NCBI GenBank assembly: GCA_037102815.1
Contig: BTPP01000006.1
Span: forward strand, 2,356,001 to 2,420,000
Reading direction: 5' to 3'
Source: Neurospora intermedia
Taxonomy: Eukaryota; Ascomycota; Sordariomycetes; Sordariales; Sordariaceae
Length of the DNA: 64,000 nt
Both the position numbers and the translations under genes were made by a program. The notes beneath the pieces are model-generated. The model had not been told where the DNA came from, made no database searches, and saw only the letters and a list, made by a program, of their open reading frames with translations. The number at the start of each line of letters is the position of its first letter. Positions within the stretch are counted from its first letter, which is position 1. Below are positions 11,763 to 22,179 of this stretch, in pieces.

Positions 11763-13261
11763 ATGCCACCACGCAAGCGCAAAGCCGCAGCCACCGCGCA
11801 TGATGACGACGCAGTCTCAACAGCCGACGACTCCTCGCGTCGCCGCTCAACGCGCGTCTCTGCCTCCGCAAAGAAAAGCCATTACTTCGAAGGCGGAGAC
11901 TCTGATTCCGACTCACCAGAAGCTTCCGCCGCTGCCAAATCCAAAGCCAAAGCCACACGCGGCAGACCAAAGAAGGCCAAAGTAGAAGCCGATCCCGACT
12001 TGAGCGAAGACGACGAAGACGCCTATAATGACGACCCCGAAACCCAAAATGACAACTCCGACAACAATCATCACAACACCAACAACAACGACGAAGAATC
12101 AGATGACTCCACTTCCTCCCCCAACCTCACATTCATCCCCATCCCCAAACTCCGCTCCCTAAACGGCATACCCTACACCCCCACCACCATCCACCCCAAC
12201 ACCCTCCTCTTCCTCGCCGACCTGCGGCTTAACAACAAGCGTTCCTGGCTCAAACTCCACGACGCCGAATACCGCCGCTCCCTCTCCGACTGGGAATCCT
12301 ACGCCACCTCGCTCACCGACGAGATCATTTCCTCCTGCGACGCCACCATCCCCGAACTACCCTTTCGCGACATCAACTTCCGCATTTACCGGGACATCCG
12401 CTTCAGCAAGGACCCCACGCCTTATAAACCGCACTACAGCGCGAGCTGGTCGCGTACGGGACGCAAAGGCCCGTATGCGTGTTACTATGTGCATGTGGAG
12501 CCGAATAAGTGTTTTGTGGGTGGCGGGTTGTGGCATCCTGATGGGTCGGCGCTTGCGAAATTGAGGGCGAGTGTGGATGAGAGGCCGGCGCGGTGGAGGA
12601 GGGTGTTGATGGATAAGACGTTTAGGGAAACGTTTCTTGGGAAGGGGGGGAAGGAGTCGGTGATATATGGAAAGAAAAAGAAACAGGAAGAGAAGAAGAA
12701 GAAGATGAAGACGACAAAAAAGGGGAGGGGGAAGAAAGATGAGGAGGAGGAGGAGGAGGAGGATGAGGAAGAGGAAGAGCAGGATGGTGGGTTGGATGAA
12801 GAGAGGGCGGTTATCAAGGCATTTTGTGTGGCTAATGCTGAGAACGCGCTAAAGACTAAACCCAAGGTGCGTCGGAATTTCGTTGCTGTCTGATTGGGTT
12901 GTTGGTTTTCGAGTCTTTTGTTGAAAGGTAAAATGGTCAGAGACGGGCCAGCTAACGGGCTATTCTGATTCTAGGGCTTTGATGCTGAGCATAGAGACAT
13001 CGAGTTACTCAAGCTGCGCAACTTCACCGTGGGGAAGAAGTTGCCTGATTCTGTCTTCACATCGAAAGACGGGCAGCAACAGGTGCTTGATGTTATCAGG
13101 GCTATGGTTCCGTTTGTAAGTACCGATATCCCCCTGCTCACATTCACAACTGCTGTATCCAGATCATTGCTAACTGGGGCGGGTTATAGGTAACGCACCT
13201 TAATCGCATCGTCATGCCTGATCCTGGCGATGATGACGATTCAGAAGAGGAAGAGGCTTGA
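11763..13261 (+). CDS. DUF2461 (TIGR02453) family protein with charged N-terminal tail and insert
   Basis: Three exons (11763..12866, 12975..13115, 13190..13261) give 438 aa. Residues 1-130 are disordered, with basic KRK/GRPKK patches and acidic Asp/Glu/Asn runs, suggesting a nuclear or chromatin location (inference). From about residue 140 the DUF2461 fold begins: IHPNTLLFLADLRLNNKRSW, then PFRDINFRIYRDIRFSKDPTPYKPHY and CYYVHVEPNKCFVGGGLWHPD, all diagnostic of the family. The molecular role of DUF2461 is unknown. A Lys-rich then Glu-rich insert of roughly 45 residues interrupts the C-terminal part of the domain. The conserved end resumes after it (GFDAEHRDIELLKLRNFTVGKKLPD). The protein ends in an acidic tail (DDDDSEEEEA). 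The start at 11763 was chosen over an in-frame Met 28 codons upstream because the latter yields an untypical hydrophobic leader and MPPRKRK is a usual nuclear-protein start. Confidence 0.88.
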
Positions 13262-13806
13262 AATAAGCCGCTCGAGGGAATGAACCCTTTGTCCTGTGTT
13301 TTGGATTCGACTCCCAGTCTTTTGGATAGCAAGCGATATCAGGATCTGGAACTGCTTCATATCGTCGATTCTTTTTCCCTTGCTTACTGACGATGAAATG
13401 ATACTCACCGCAACGACATTCGACATTCCACCGAACAACTGGGTTTTTGTGGACGTAAGTAGGTGACAAGTAATAGTTGGGTATCAGAAACTAATTAAAA
13501 AAAGAGGGAATTAGACCCTGGTATCGTCGGTAACACATATCCCGCCAACATGACGCAGTACCGAAAACATGATAGCGTAGAAACCCATGAGGGGACACCG
13601 AAACTGAGCGTGTCCCAGTCCAATCCTGCAACGCCTCGACCTCCCGTTCCGTCTTTCCGTCCTCGTCCTCGGTCTAGCCAAGCCATCCAAATCCGCCGTA
13701 CATTTTTTTCAAGTTCACTTTTGGCAAACCGCACCCAGTCTTCAACAAACACATCGCGTCGCAGTCGCGCTTAACAAAATCCATGATGATCCAGTCATCG
13801 TGTCGT
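13262..13806. other. Convergent intergenic spacer
   Basis: 545 bp between the stop codons of convergent genes. It should hold both 3' untranslated regions. No feature was recognised. Confidence 0.5.
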
Positions 13807-14991
13807 TTAAGCGGTGGTAGCAGCGGCAGCCTCCTCCTTTTTCTCTTCCTCCTTCTTCTCCTCGGCAACGGGGGCGGCGGGGGCAGCAGTCTCAGCGGGA
13901 GCGGCGACAGCAGCAGCAGGAGGCTCGGCGACGGCAGCTGCAGGAGCAGGGGTCTCAGTCTCAGCAGGGGCAGCGGAAGCCTCCTCCACAACCTTCTTGA
14001 CTTCATGAGCAGCGGGGACGGCAACAGCCTCCTTCTCATCAACGACAGCCACGGGCACAGCGGCAGCCTCGGTAGCAGCAGCAACCGGAGCACCAGCAAA
14101 CTCGGGGGCGGCGATCTCGGGGATTTCGAAGGGGGCGCTGACAACCTCGGGAAGAGAAGAGGCCTCTTCCTTCTTCTCCTCCTCCTTCTTCTCCTCCTTC
14201 TCTTCCTCCTTCTTGTGCTCGGGAACAGCGACTTCAGGGGCAGCGACAACCTCGGGGGCTTCTACCGCAGGTGCAGCGACCTCAGGAGCGGGGGTTACGC
14301 TAGGAACGGGGGTGTTCTCACTAGGAGCAGCAGCAGCAGCTTCCTCCTTCTTCTCCTCCTTCTCCTCCTTCTTCTCCTCAGCAGGAGCGGCAACGGCGGC
14401 AGGAGCGGCGCTCTCGGCCGGAACAGCCTTGGCAGCGGGGGGCTCGGCAGAAACCTCGACGGGGGCAGCGGCGGGGGCTGGATGTAATGTATGATTAGCT
14501 ATCTTGCTCAAGTTAAGTTGAGCGCGTGGTTCGGGTGTAAACGTACCAGCAGCGGGAGTCTCCTCCTTGGCGGCCTCCTTGGGGGCTTCTTGAGGGGCCT
14601 CGTTGGCAGCTAGCTCGACGGCAGCGGGCGCAGCAGCAGCAGCGGGCTTGGTGGCATCCTTGGCAGGAGCAGGAGGAGCGGCAGCGGCAACAGGGTCGTG
14701 CTGAGCGGCATCGGCAGCAGCCTCGGTGGGCTTAGCGTGGTCGACGGGCTTGGACGCCCTCTTCTCAGTGGGCTTCTTGAAGGCAGCCCTGAGCTTCGCC
14801 TTCAGGTTGGTGAACGCGTCGAAAGCTGTGGTAGCGAAAAGTCAGCCGGCCGTTTTCGCGCTTCATGTCGCCAACTGGGCCCTGGATGTCCGCTTGGGGA
14901 TCGAGCTGTTGTCATGGTCGCCGTTCCCGTTGCGATGGGGACAGCCGGGCCGGTGGAGGACGGATGCGGCAAACTTACGAACACCTGGCAT
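13807..14991 (-). CDS. Ala/Glu/Pro/Lys-rich low-complexity protein, function unknown
   Basis: Three exons: 14979..14991 (13 nt), 14547..14825 and 13807..14477. The phases close to 320 aa. After a short, possibly amphipathic N-terminus (MPGVPFDAFTNLKAKLRAAFKK) the chain is almost wholly A, E, P, K and V. Blocks of EEKKEE alternate with APEV/APAE repeats, so it is predicted disordered with short helical charged segments. There is no signal peptide, membrane span or known domain. The 13-nt first exon is supported by a GTAAGT donor and a CACAG acceptor; the precise joint codon is uncertain. The opposite strand carries long stop-free frames only because of the GCN/GAG-rich codons. Strong codon bias toward GCC/GCT and AAG suggests good expression (inference). 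I do not recognise the protein. Confidence 0.72.
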
Positions 14992-16984
14992 AATGGCGGT
15001 TGATTTTTATGGGTTGTGGGTGACCAAGAAAACGCGGAACAAGAATACAATATAGTCAAACTGGCGGGTTTGTTAGTGGATTGTTGCCTGTTGATGTTGT
15101 CGAGATGGAGCAGCGGATGACGCGGGAAAGAGGAATGAAGGGAACAGATGACGAGGAAAGTGAGGCTAAATATGGAACGCCATCCAAGGGGCCAACGTGG
15201 GAGTTGTGTGGAGGCAGGGAGAGATAAGCAATAAGGGTACGTCAATGATGGGGCTGAGGAACCTGAAGCTGATTTGACGACGCGGCGGGAGTTGAAGAGA
15301 TGGACACGGAGAGGGAGACGGCTTCTTCCACTTGGGATGACTACTCGTCGTTGACACCCCGAGGGTCTGCATCTGACATTGAGACACAAGCAATTGGCAA
15401 TGAGTGGCTCGTTGTTTATTTAGATCAGCTGCTTAAGTTGCAATCTGATGGTCCCGTCGGGGACCGTTCCAGCAGTGACACCCAGTGACACATGCTCGGC
15501 GCTCTGCCAATGGCCGGGCTGCCCGCATCGACTAGAGCAGAGGAGGAGGAGGAGGTGCGTGTACCGCGTCGCAACAGGAGGGAAGGGGCAAAACATGCAA
15601 GTGTTTGTGTGGATGATGGTTGTGGACACACACCTGAGACTGGAAAGTTGACGAACGACAGAGTGTAGCTGGCGATGATGGTATGTGTCGTCAAACTTTG
15701 CCTTTTGGATGTTTGTTGGTGTGTTTTTTTTGTTGAGAAAAGGAAAAAGAGAAAAGTTCGACGCGAGAATAGGTGTCTTTTTGGAAAAAGTAAGAGGTAG
15801 GTAGGGACGGGGACGAGCAAGATGGAGATTAGCGCCTGGAAAGCGAGATTAGCCAGGGAGGATGCGAGCGGGCGTTTACGGATTTGTAGAATTGTAGGTC
15901 CAGTTTACTTTTATTGCACGTGAAGTACATTAGTCTCCTAGGTACTGTGTAGAGGTAAATCACCCACCTTCACCCGGTATTACAGCCATTAGAATACTAT
16001 TCTAGTCATTAGGGTATTGGAATGCTTCAGTTGGATGGACTTGGAGATAGTTGACGTCGGGGTATCCATCTCTTCTTCCCCCACATGATGAAACAGAGCA
16101 GAGACTGGACGATGCAAAACTGTCAGGGCAGGTCCCAGACCACTGACACACTGGCGCACCTCAAACCCGCAGGGTTCCTCCTCAGGGCACTCACAGCTAG
16201 CCGCTTGTGGATAAGCATAAAATCTGTCTCCACCCGACTACTGCGTAGCCCCCGCACTGCCTGTTCATGTGTTGAATTTCCCCGAGCTTGGGCCACATCC
16301 GTCAGCAAGCAAACTTCTACCTACCGTCCATACCACACAGCAGGCATTTCCCAGCATTACGAGTGGAAAGCTTTCAGTTCTAGGTCTGCTCTAAAAATAC
16401 TCGACACGGGACACGAATGATTCCAACGTCGTGAAAGTATCATCATCAATCACGGATCGAATTGCCTCGTTCGAGTGGGCACATGTCATTTCTCCGTCGG
16501 CCCACTTGGATGACTCGATCGCCCTCCTCGATAACCGAGAATGGATCATTCCAACCGTCGTTCCCGAGGCCGCCAACCAACAGGGCTGCATAGTGTGTAT
16601 GTAGGTTGGTAACCACAGCCAATTCTCCGGGCCACGTTGTTTTTCTTTACCCAAATTCCGCTCCCTCCGCGCCTCCTCCGCATTTGCCTCGCTAGCCCTC
16701 GCTAGTTGTCGCTACTAATCTTATTTCTCCCTCGCTACCCTCTCCCCGGATTCGCCCTGGAACATCGTCATTCATTCATATCACAAGTGCCGATAGAAGC
16801 GCTGGAAATAAAAAGTCACATCCGAACCATTCAACTACCGATCCCAATGTCAGCGCCCTGGTTCACTGTTGCAGACATGACTGACTGCAAGTGCTTACCC
16901 GACGCAAGACATATGCGGACTGATCCATCTGTACAGGTCTTGGATGTGATGCAGCTGCAGAGTAAATCATCTCAAAAACCACCA
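14992..16984. other. Intergenic region with promoter of the Ala/Glu-rich gene
   Basis: 2 kb. The part next to 14992 is the upstream region of the minus-strand gene, and short pyrimidine-rich tracts occur near 15.7 kb. Nothing gene-like was recognised between 15.4 kb and the start of the relic HET gene at 16985. Confidence 0.5.
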
Positions 16985-18409
16985 TGATCTGTCCGACATG
17001 CATCGAGACCTTGCAGCAGGCCATCAACAAAGTCAAATCTCATGGCTAAAGGACTGTGTCGAAAATTATGAAAGAAGTAATTCGCACCAGGAAGACCATT
17101 GCTGGTGTCCGACCCGTCTAGTCTGAGTCCCTGGTAACTGAAATCCACGAAACACAGGTCTTGTTGCGCCTCAAGCCATCGAGTTGGACCGAAATCGCGG
17201 CCATGGGACCCTAATCTTGGTATCCCAACAAGTGGAATATCTAATCTTCGATCCAACCTTCTGGAATCGGGAGGTTACCGAAACTCTGGTAAACACCACA
17301 GGCCAAGTCCTCCAGGGGCGTACATATTTGATCACCTCGTATACTACATTTCGGCAAGCGACAACTAGTGTGGGAGTAATTCGAGCATAATGCGGCGGGA
17401 AAATTTCCCAACGGACTCCATCCTCGGATAATCGAAGCCGGTCCCGCATTGTACAAAGACAACGCATGTTCTTCGACACTAACATTTCATACACGGAGCA
17501 AAAAGAAGACGAGCTGAGCCATTACCACCTCTGGGCCCCCTTGATCGAGTCCTACACGGCCTGTGAACTAACCTTTGAAAGCCGACAAACTCATTGCCTG
17601 CTCTAGTTTGGTCAAGATGGTCCCAGCACGTATCGTCGATGTATATGTCGCCAGCACGTGGCGCAATTATCCCGAAAACGAGAGTTACTTTGGCAACCCA
17701 TCTTCCCCCATTCTTCTCGACCAAGATCTGGCCTCCTCCCAACTAACAAGAGAAGAAGCCATCTCCTGAGCTGGACATGGGTCTAAATAGACAGCCTCTT
17801 ACACTCGAGACCTAATACAATACCGCCACTCCCTCCTCTACATACGACTCCCTCTACAGAGTCGACTCCGTCGCCCTCACCTACGCCACCCCCAACCCAA
17901 CAGGCGACATACTTCCCGGAGGCTGCCGCCATCTCCGCGACATCCTCTTGCCCGTCAAGCTCATTTACACAACCCACGCACAGCCGGATGTCTACTGGAA
18001 GGTTACCATTGTGAAGGCATCGAGCTCGAGTGTCGCCTCGCGCTACGTCGAGCACTCCATCAGAGGGGGCGGGTATCCTTCGAGGACAGGTTTCCGATCA
18101 CGCTCAACCATTTCATGAAAATCCTAACGAGGAAAATGAAACCGAGAGGAGTTCCGCCATTTCAGCATGGACGACGGTGTTCGGGATCGGTATGCAACGA
18201 AGTCTCATGATGGCGATATTGCTATTTCGATACCTGGACGCGGAAAGGGGCGTATATGAACGGTTGGGCATTTTTCAAGTCAGTATGATGAGAACCGTCG
18301 CTTGTTTCTTGCTTTGCGCGCAAATGTGAATGGGGAGAGGAAAAGGATGCCGTGTGTTGAGTTTAAGGAGGAGATGCACGCTTTTCATTGTGGTTTGATA
18401 AAGTGGTGA
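16985..18409 (+). pseudogene. Relic HET-domain gene
   Basis: A decayed paralogue of the two intact HET genes in this window. It begins with MICPTCIETLQQAI, matching the MICSVC start of the paralogues. It later shows KADKLIACS (compare EDKLIACSG), VDSVALTYATPNPTG (compare EDVHLSYATPDKTG), LDAERGVYERLGIF (compare VDEQRGVFERIGVV) and a terminal PCVEFKEE (compare PCAEFKDG). These matches are in the same order as in the intact copies but lie in different frames, and the copy is shorter than they are. It is broken in several places and no longer encodes a full HET protein. Because whole motifs remain readable, the decay looks relatively recent compared with the age of the family. It sits 0.56 kb upstream of the intact HET gene in the same orientation, consistent with a tandem duplication. 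Confidence 0.8.
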
Positions 18410-18869
18410 TGGACATGGGAAGGGCGCATCAAAAGTTTCCACAGCGGCGCTTAAGTAAGGTAAGGTATCTTGTGGTGTATACTTACACTAATCACATAGA
18501 TGCAGGCCAGGGGTTGGGGTGGCGGCTAAGCGCGGCGAGCTGAGTGGTAAGTATGGTAGTGTAGCTAGGATCCTACGCAAATGTTTAACAACTAAATGTG
18601 AAACCAAGTGGAAGGAAGGTTGATGATACCCCTCCTGGAGCCTTCAATACTGACTTGACTGACTTCTTTCAACGATTTAGGAGAATTTATATCAGCAGTA
18701 TACATACCTACTTATGTACCAGCGTCGGCTACATACCATACCTCTCTCTGTTCAATTGTCATTACGAACATCTCGCCAATCCGGCGTACCTGTCAATGCC
18801 AAAGGACTAACGACTTGCTTACCTCGCATCGTAAAGAGCGAAATCGCTTTTTTTTCTCGTTCCTCCTCC

Positions 18870-18900
<31 letters not shown>

Positions 18901-18966
18901 CTGTTGCTTTCCTCTTGAGATAACACCTCTGACTTGCTTGGCTATCACAACAACATCATCATCATC
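18410..18966. other. Spacer between relic and intact HET genes
   Basis: 557 bp, presumably the promoter and leader of the downstream HET gene. It includes a 27-base T run ending 67 bases before the ATG. No frame of interest. Confidence 0.55.
18873..18899 (+). repeat. Poly-T run, 27 bases, in the HET gene leader
   Basis: Uninterrupted T run preceded by a CT-rich tract. Pyrimidine tracts close to the start are common in highly expressed fungal promoters, but a run this long is prone to slippage. Confidence 0.9.
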
Positions 18967-21326
18967 ATGATCTGTTCCGTCTGTAAGCAGACCTTCGAAA
19001 AGCTCATTTCGTCAGCCCGGACATCTCCAAAGGGTCCAGACGTGCATCACCACAAGAGCTATGAAAGCTTCCAATCTTCCGTTGAACAAAAATGCTACGT
19101 GTGCACTGGGGTTTGGGATTCGTTGGATGCAGCTGAACGTAAGAACTGGGAGGAGGAATGGATGAAGGTGAGAACTCCATTTGTCACATTCTAGCTCTTT
19201 TACACTTTTCCTTTGGGAAGTTGTGTACTGATTGGAAACAGTGGACTGGGGAAGGCGAGGATCAAATTCCAGTGTCTCTTGCCAGTATTGCGGTAACTCC
19301 TCCGGCACGCCCTGGATCATCTCAAGATTATACAATTTGCCTACGTCTTTATATGCCGCCGAAATCTCCAGTTGATTATCTTTCGCCCATCAGCCAAGCG
19401 TTCTTCCTCCTCAAACCCCCAACCGCTCAAAGTTCCTCACGTATGAAACGCTTGAGGAAACTCTTCTCGGGGCGTGACGAAAATTCAGAGTCAGGTCTTA
19501 CTCGTCCACGTCCAGTTCTTGGCCTTACTACTACAGCTTCTTCCTTGGACTTAGCCAAGAGTTGGCTTAGCAGCTGTGTTGCCCACCACCCTCAGTGTAA
19601 TATATCGGTCAATCCTGTCAACTGGGTCCCCACACGGCTGCTTTACTTCACGGCAGGAACTGTCCAACTGATCGAGACCAAAAAGACCAAGCCCACTACC
19701 CCCTACATGACCCTCACTCACCGTTGGGGCTTCGCCGATGAAGAGATGATGCTTAACAGAAAAACATATCCATCCCTCATAGGTGGAATACCTATCTCCT
19801 CAATGCCCAAGCTCTTCCAAGAAGTTATGACCGTCGCCCTCCATCTCGACGTGAACTATATCTGGATCGATGCCCTCTGTATCTTTCAAGACAAAGATGA
19901 CCAAACTGACTGGCAAAACGAAGCTGGCCAAATGCAAAAGGTCTACTCCAACTCCTTCTGCAACATCTCCGCCGCCGACGCCACCTCCTGCTCCGACACA
20001 CTCTTCAGCCAGCCTCGAAATTTAAAAGAAGAGATCCTCCCGCAGGCCATATACCTCTCTATCCCTTCATCATCCTCATCTTTTCCTTCTTCTCTTTCTC
20101 CTGCCTCAACTACCTCCACCACCTCGCAAACGAGTTCTCGTCGCCTGTCCTCCATCTTGAACTGCCACTCAATCCCCAAACCCCCATACATTGCAAAGAA
20201 TAGACCCAAAACCAAATTTGAAGCCTTCACCCTCATCAACCTCTCCCTCTGGACCCACCAAGTCTCCCATGCCCTCGTCAACACTCGCGCCTGGGTGCTC
20301 CAGGAACGCGTGCTTGCGCCTCGCATCCTCCACTTCGGCCGCCGCCAGCTATTCTGGGAGTGTCGCTGTTCAGAAGCCTGCGAAGCTTTTCCATTTGGTG
20401 ATCTACCGTCGCAAATGACTAGGGGGGAGGAGTCCGGGGTGAAGCTCACGCGGTCTCTTTATTCTCGTCCACGCCTCCAAGACCAACAAGATAACAGCAA
20501 CGACTTGTCTCTGTACCTAGCCTGGCACCTTCTAATTCAAACATACACCAAAACCTCTCTCTCATTCCCATCCGATAAACTTATAGCTATTTCCGGCCTC
20601 GCCAAGCTTTTCCAATCATTAGCAAAGAGAGACGACTATGTAGCCGGTTTATGGCGCCCCTGGCTAGAGGGAGAGCTCCTCTGGGTTAACGCTTCCCCTC
20701 AGTACTTCGGAGCGAAAGCGACAACAAAACGACCAGAAATATACAGGGCACCCAGTTGGTCCTGGGCATCTATTGACGGCCCTTTGGTACCTGGTACACC
20801 GATGAAAGGTCGGGATCACGGGTTCAAAATAAGAGTGGAGGACGTGCAACTGAGTTATTTAAAGGAAGATAAGACGGGGGCGGTAACGGGTGGTCAGTTA
20901 CGCTTAAGGGGGACATTGTTTGAGACGGAGCTTGTGGGCGTTTCTTGTACGGATGGGATGGTTGGGTGGACGGTTAAGCTGGAAGGGGTTCATGTGTTAG
21001 ATGAGAAGGTCCTGCCGGCTCCAGCGTCTCTCAACCCGAGGGTTTGTTTGGATGTGATGCAGGAAAATTTCGAGAGGGAGAATGGGGATGGGTTGCTCTT
21101 TAGCATGGTGGCAAAGACGGGGGAGAGTGTGGGAGGGCATATGTATATGCTGCTCTTCAAGTTGATAGACAGGGAAAAGGGGGTGTTCCAGAGGCTGGGG
21201 ATCATACTAGTGGCGGGAGACATAACAAAGAGAAGGGTATTGGAGGTGGAGAGAGGCTTTGACAAACCTAGGTTACCGTGCGTAGAGCTGCATGAGGATG
21301 GTCAGCATTCTATCATTGTCATATGA
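18967..21326 (+). CDS. HET-domain (heterokaryon incompatibility, PF06985) protein
   Basis: Two exons (18967..19167, 19242..21326; 74-bp intron) give 761 aa. HET proteins trigger regulated cell death when incompatible fungal individuals fuse, and most are of unknown specificity. The N-terminus has two CxxC pairs (CSVC near residue 3, CYVC near residue 47) around a His-rich patch, plausibly a zinc-binding module. The HET core follows: YMTLTHRWG near residue 222, YIWIDALCIFQDKDD near 275, ISAADA, then VNTRAWVLQERVLAPRILHF near 413. A Ser/Thr-rich insert of about 35 residues lies between the last two blocks. The C-terminal part (IYRAPSWSWASIDGP, ...RGVLF) is shared with the minus-strand paralogue at 43-45 kb. 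The start was chosen because MICSVC is shared with that paralogue. The ATG follows a CATCATCAT stretch. Confidence 0.9.
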
Positions 21327-22179
21327 TAGCGGAAGTGCAAAAAAGGGTATCACCGAAAAGTCAAGAAGGGGAACTTTTTTCCCTCAGTATTCAAGTCATA
21401 CCGAAGAGCCATTTACATTGAGATGTCCCAATATCCAGCACCGTAACGAGTTTGTGACAGTGATTGATCCTAGTGACCTGGGTTGGAAGAGAACGGCAAG
21501 GTTGATGTAGGAAGACCTCAGAGCGAGCCAAAGATTGGGAATAAGTGCTTTGTGAAGGAGAAAGGCGAGGTCCACTCAAACAAAGCATGTTTGTAGGAAA
21601 GGAACGAAGCCAAGAGGCTGGGAGAGTCAGAATATATACATGACAGTTCGTCCCCCTCCTGGCTTATAGTCTGGCCTCTAGACTTGATTGCAAGCCAGAC
21701 CTCCTTCCTGGCCTGCCCGCCGTACCTTCCTCAAGGAAGAAACGGCTCTCTTGAGCCATCGGGTCCCTTCTCTACAATGTACATAACTTGCCTTCCTTCG
21801 AGGCTCCTCCCATCTGCTTAGTGGAGCATGCGCGAGCGGGCTGCAGTGGGGTGAAACCGTCGATCCTGACCAGGAGGGCGATAGATATGAGACTGATGAA
21901 TTACAGCTAGATGTCACCAAGCCCTGTTCCATACAAGTCAACATGGGTTTATCATGTCACATACGAAAGGTACCAACAATCGCTCCATTCCTTCCACCTC
22001 ATCCATCCCTTCTTCTATTCGTACCTATATCTCCAATCCCTTCAGGAAACAGCTACACATCACCCAACCCTTCTTCGCCTTACACGCTACGATCATCATC
22101 CTCTCTTCCGACACTCATCCTAGAGCTACCCAGGACCCAACAGCCACACCTATTAATTCCATACAACACCTCCTGGGCT
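21327..22179. other. Convergent spacer between HET gene and HSE1
   Basis: 853 bp between two stop codons. It holds the 3' ends of both genes. No RNA gene or repeat was recognised. Confidence 0.5.

Noticed and set aside
13783-14494. Long plus-strand frames (Ser/Gly/Leu-rich) opposite the Ala/Glu-rich gene
   Set aside because: They mirror GCN/GAG-rich codons of the minus-strand gene; no start context, splice support or domain.
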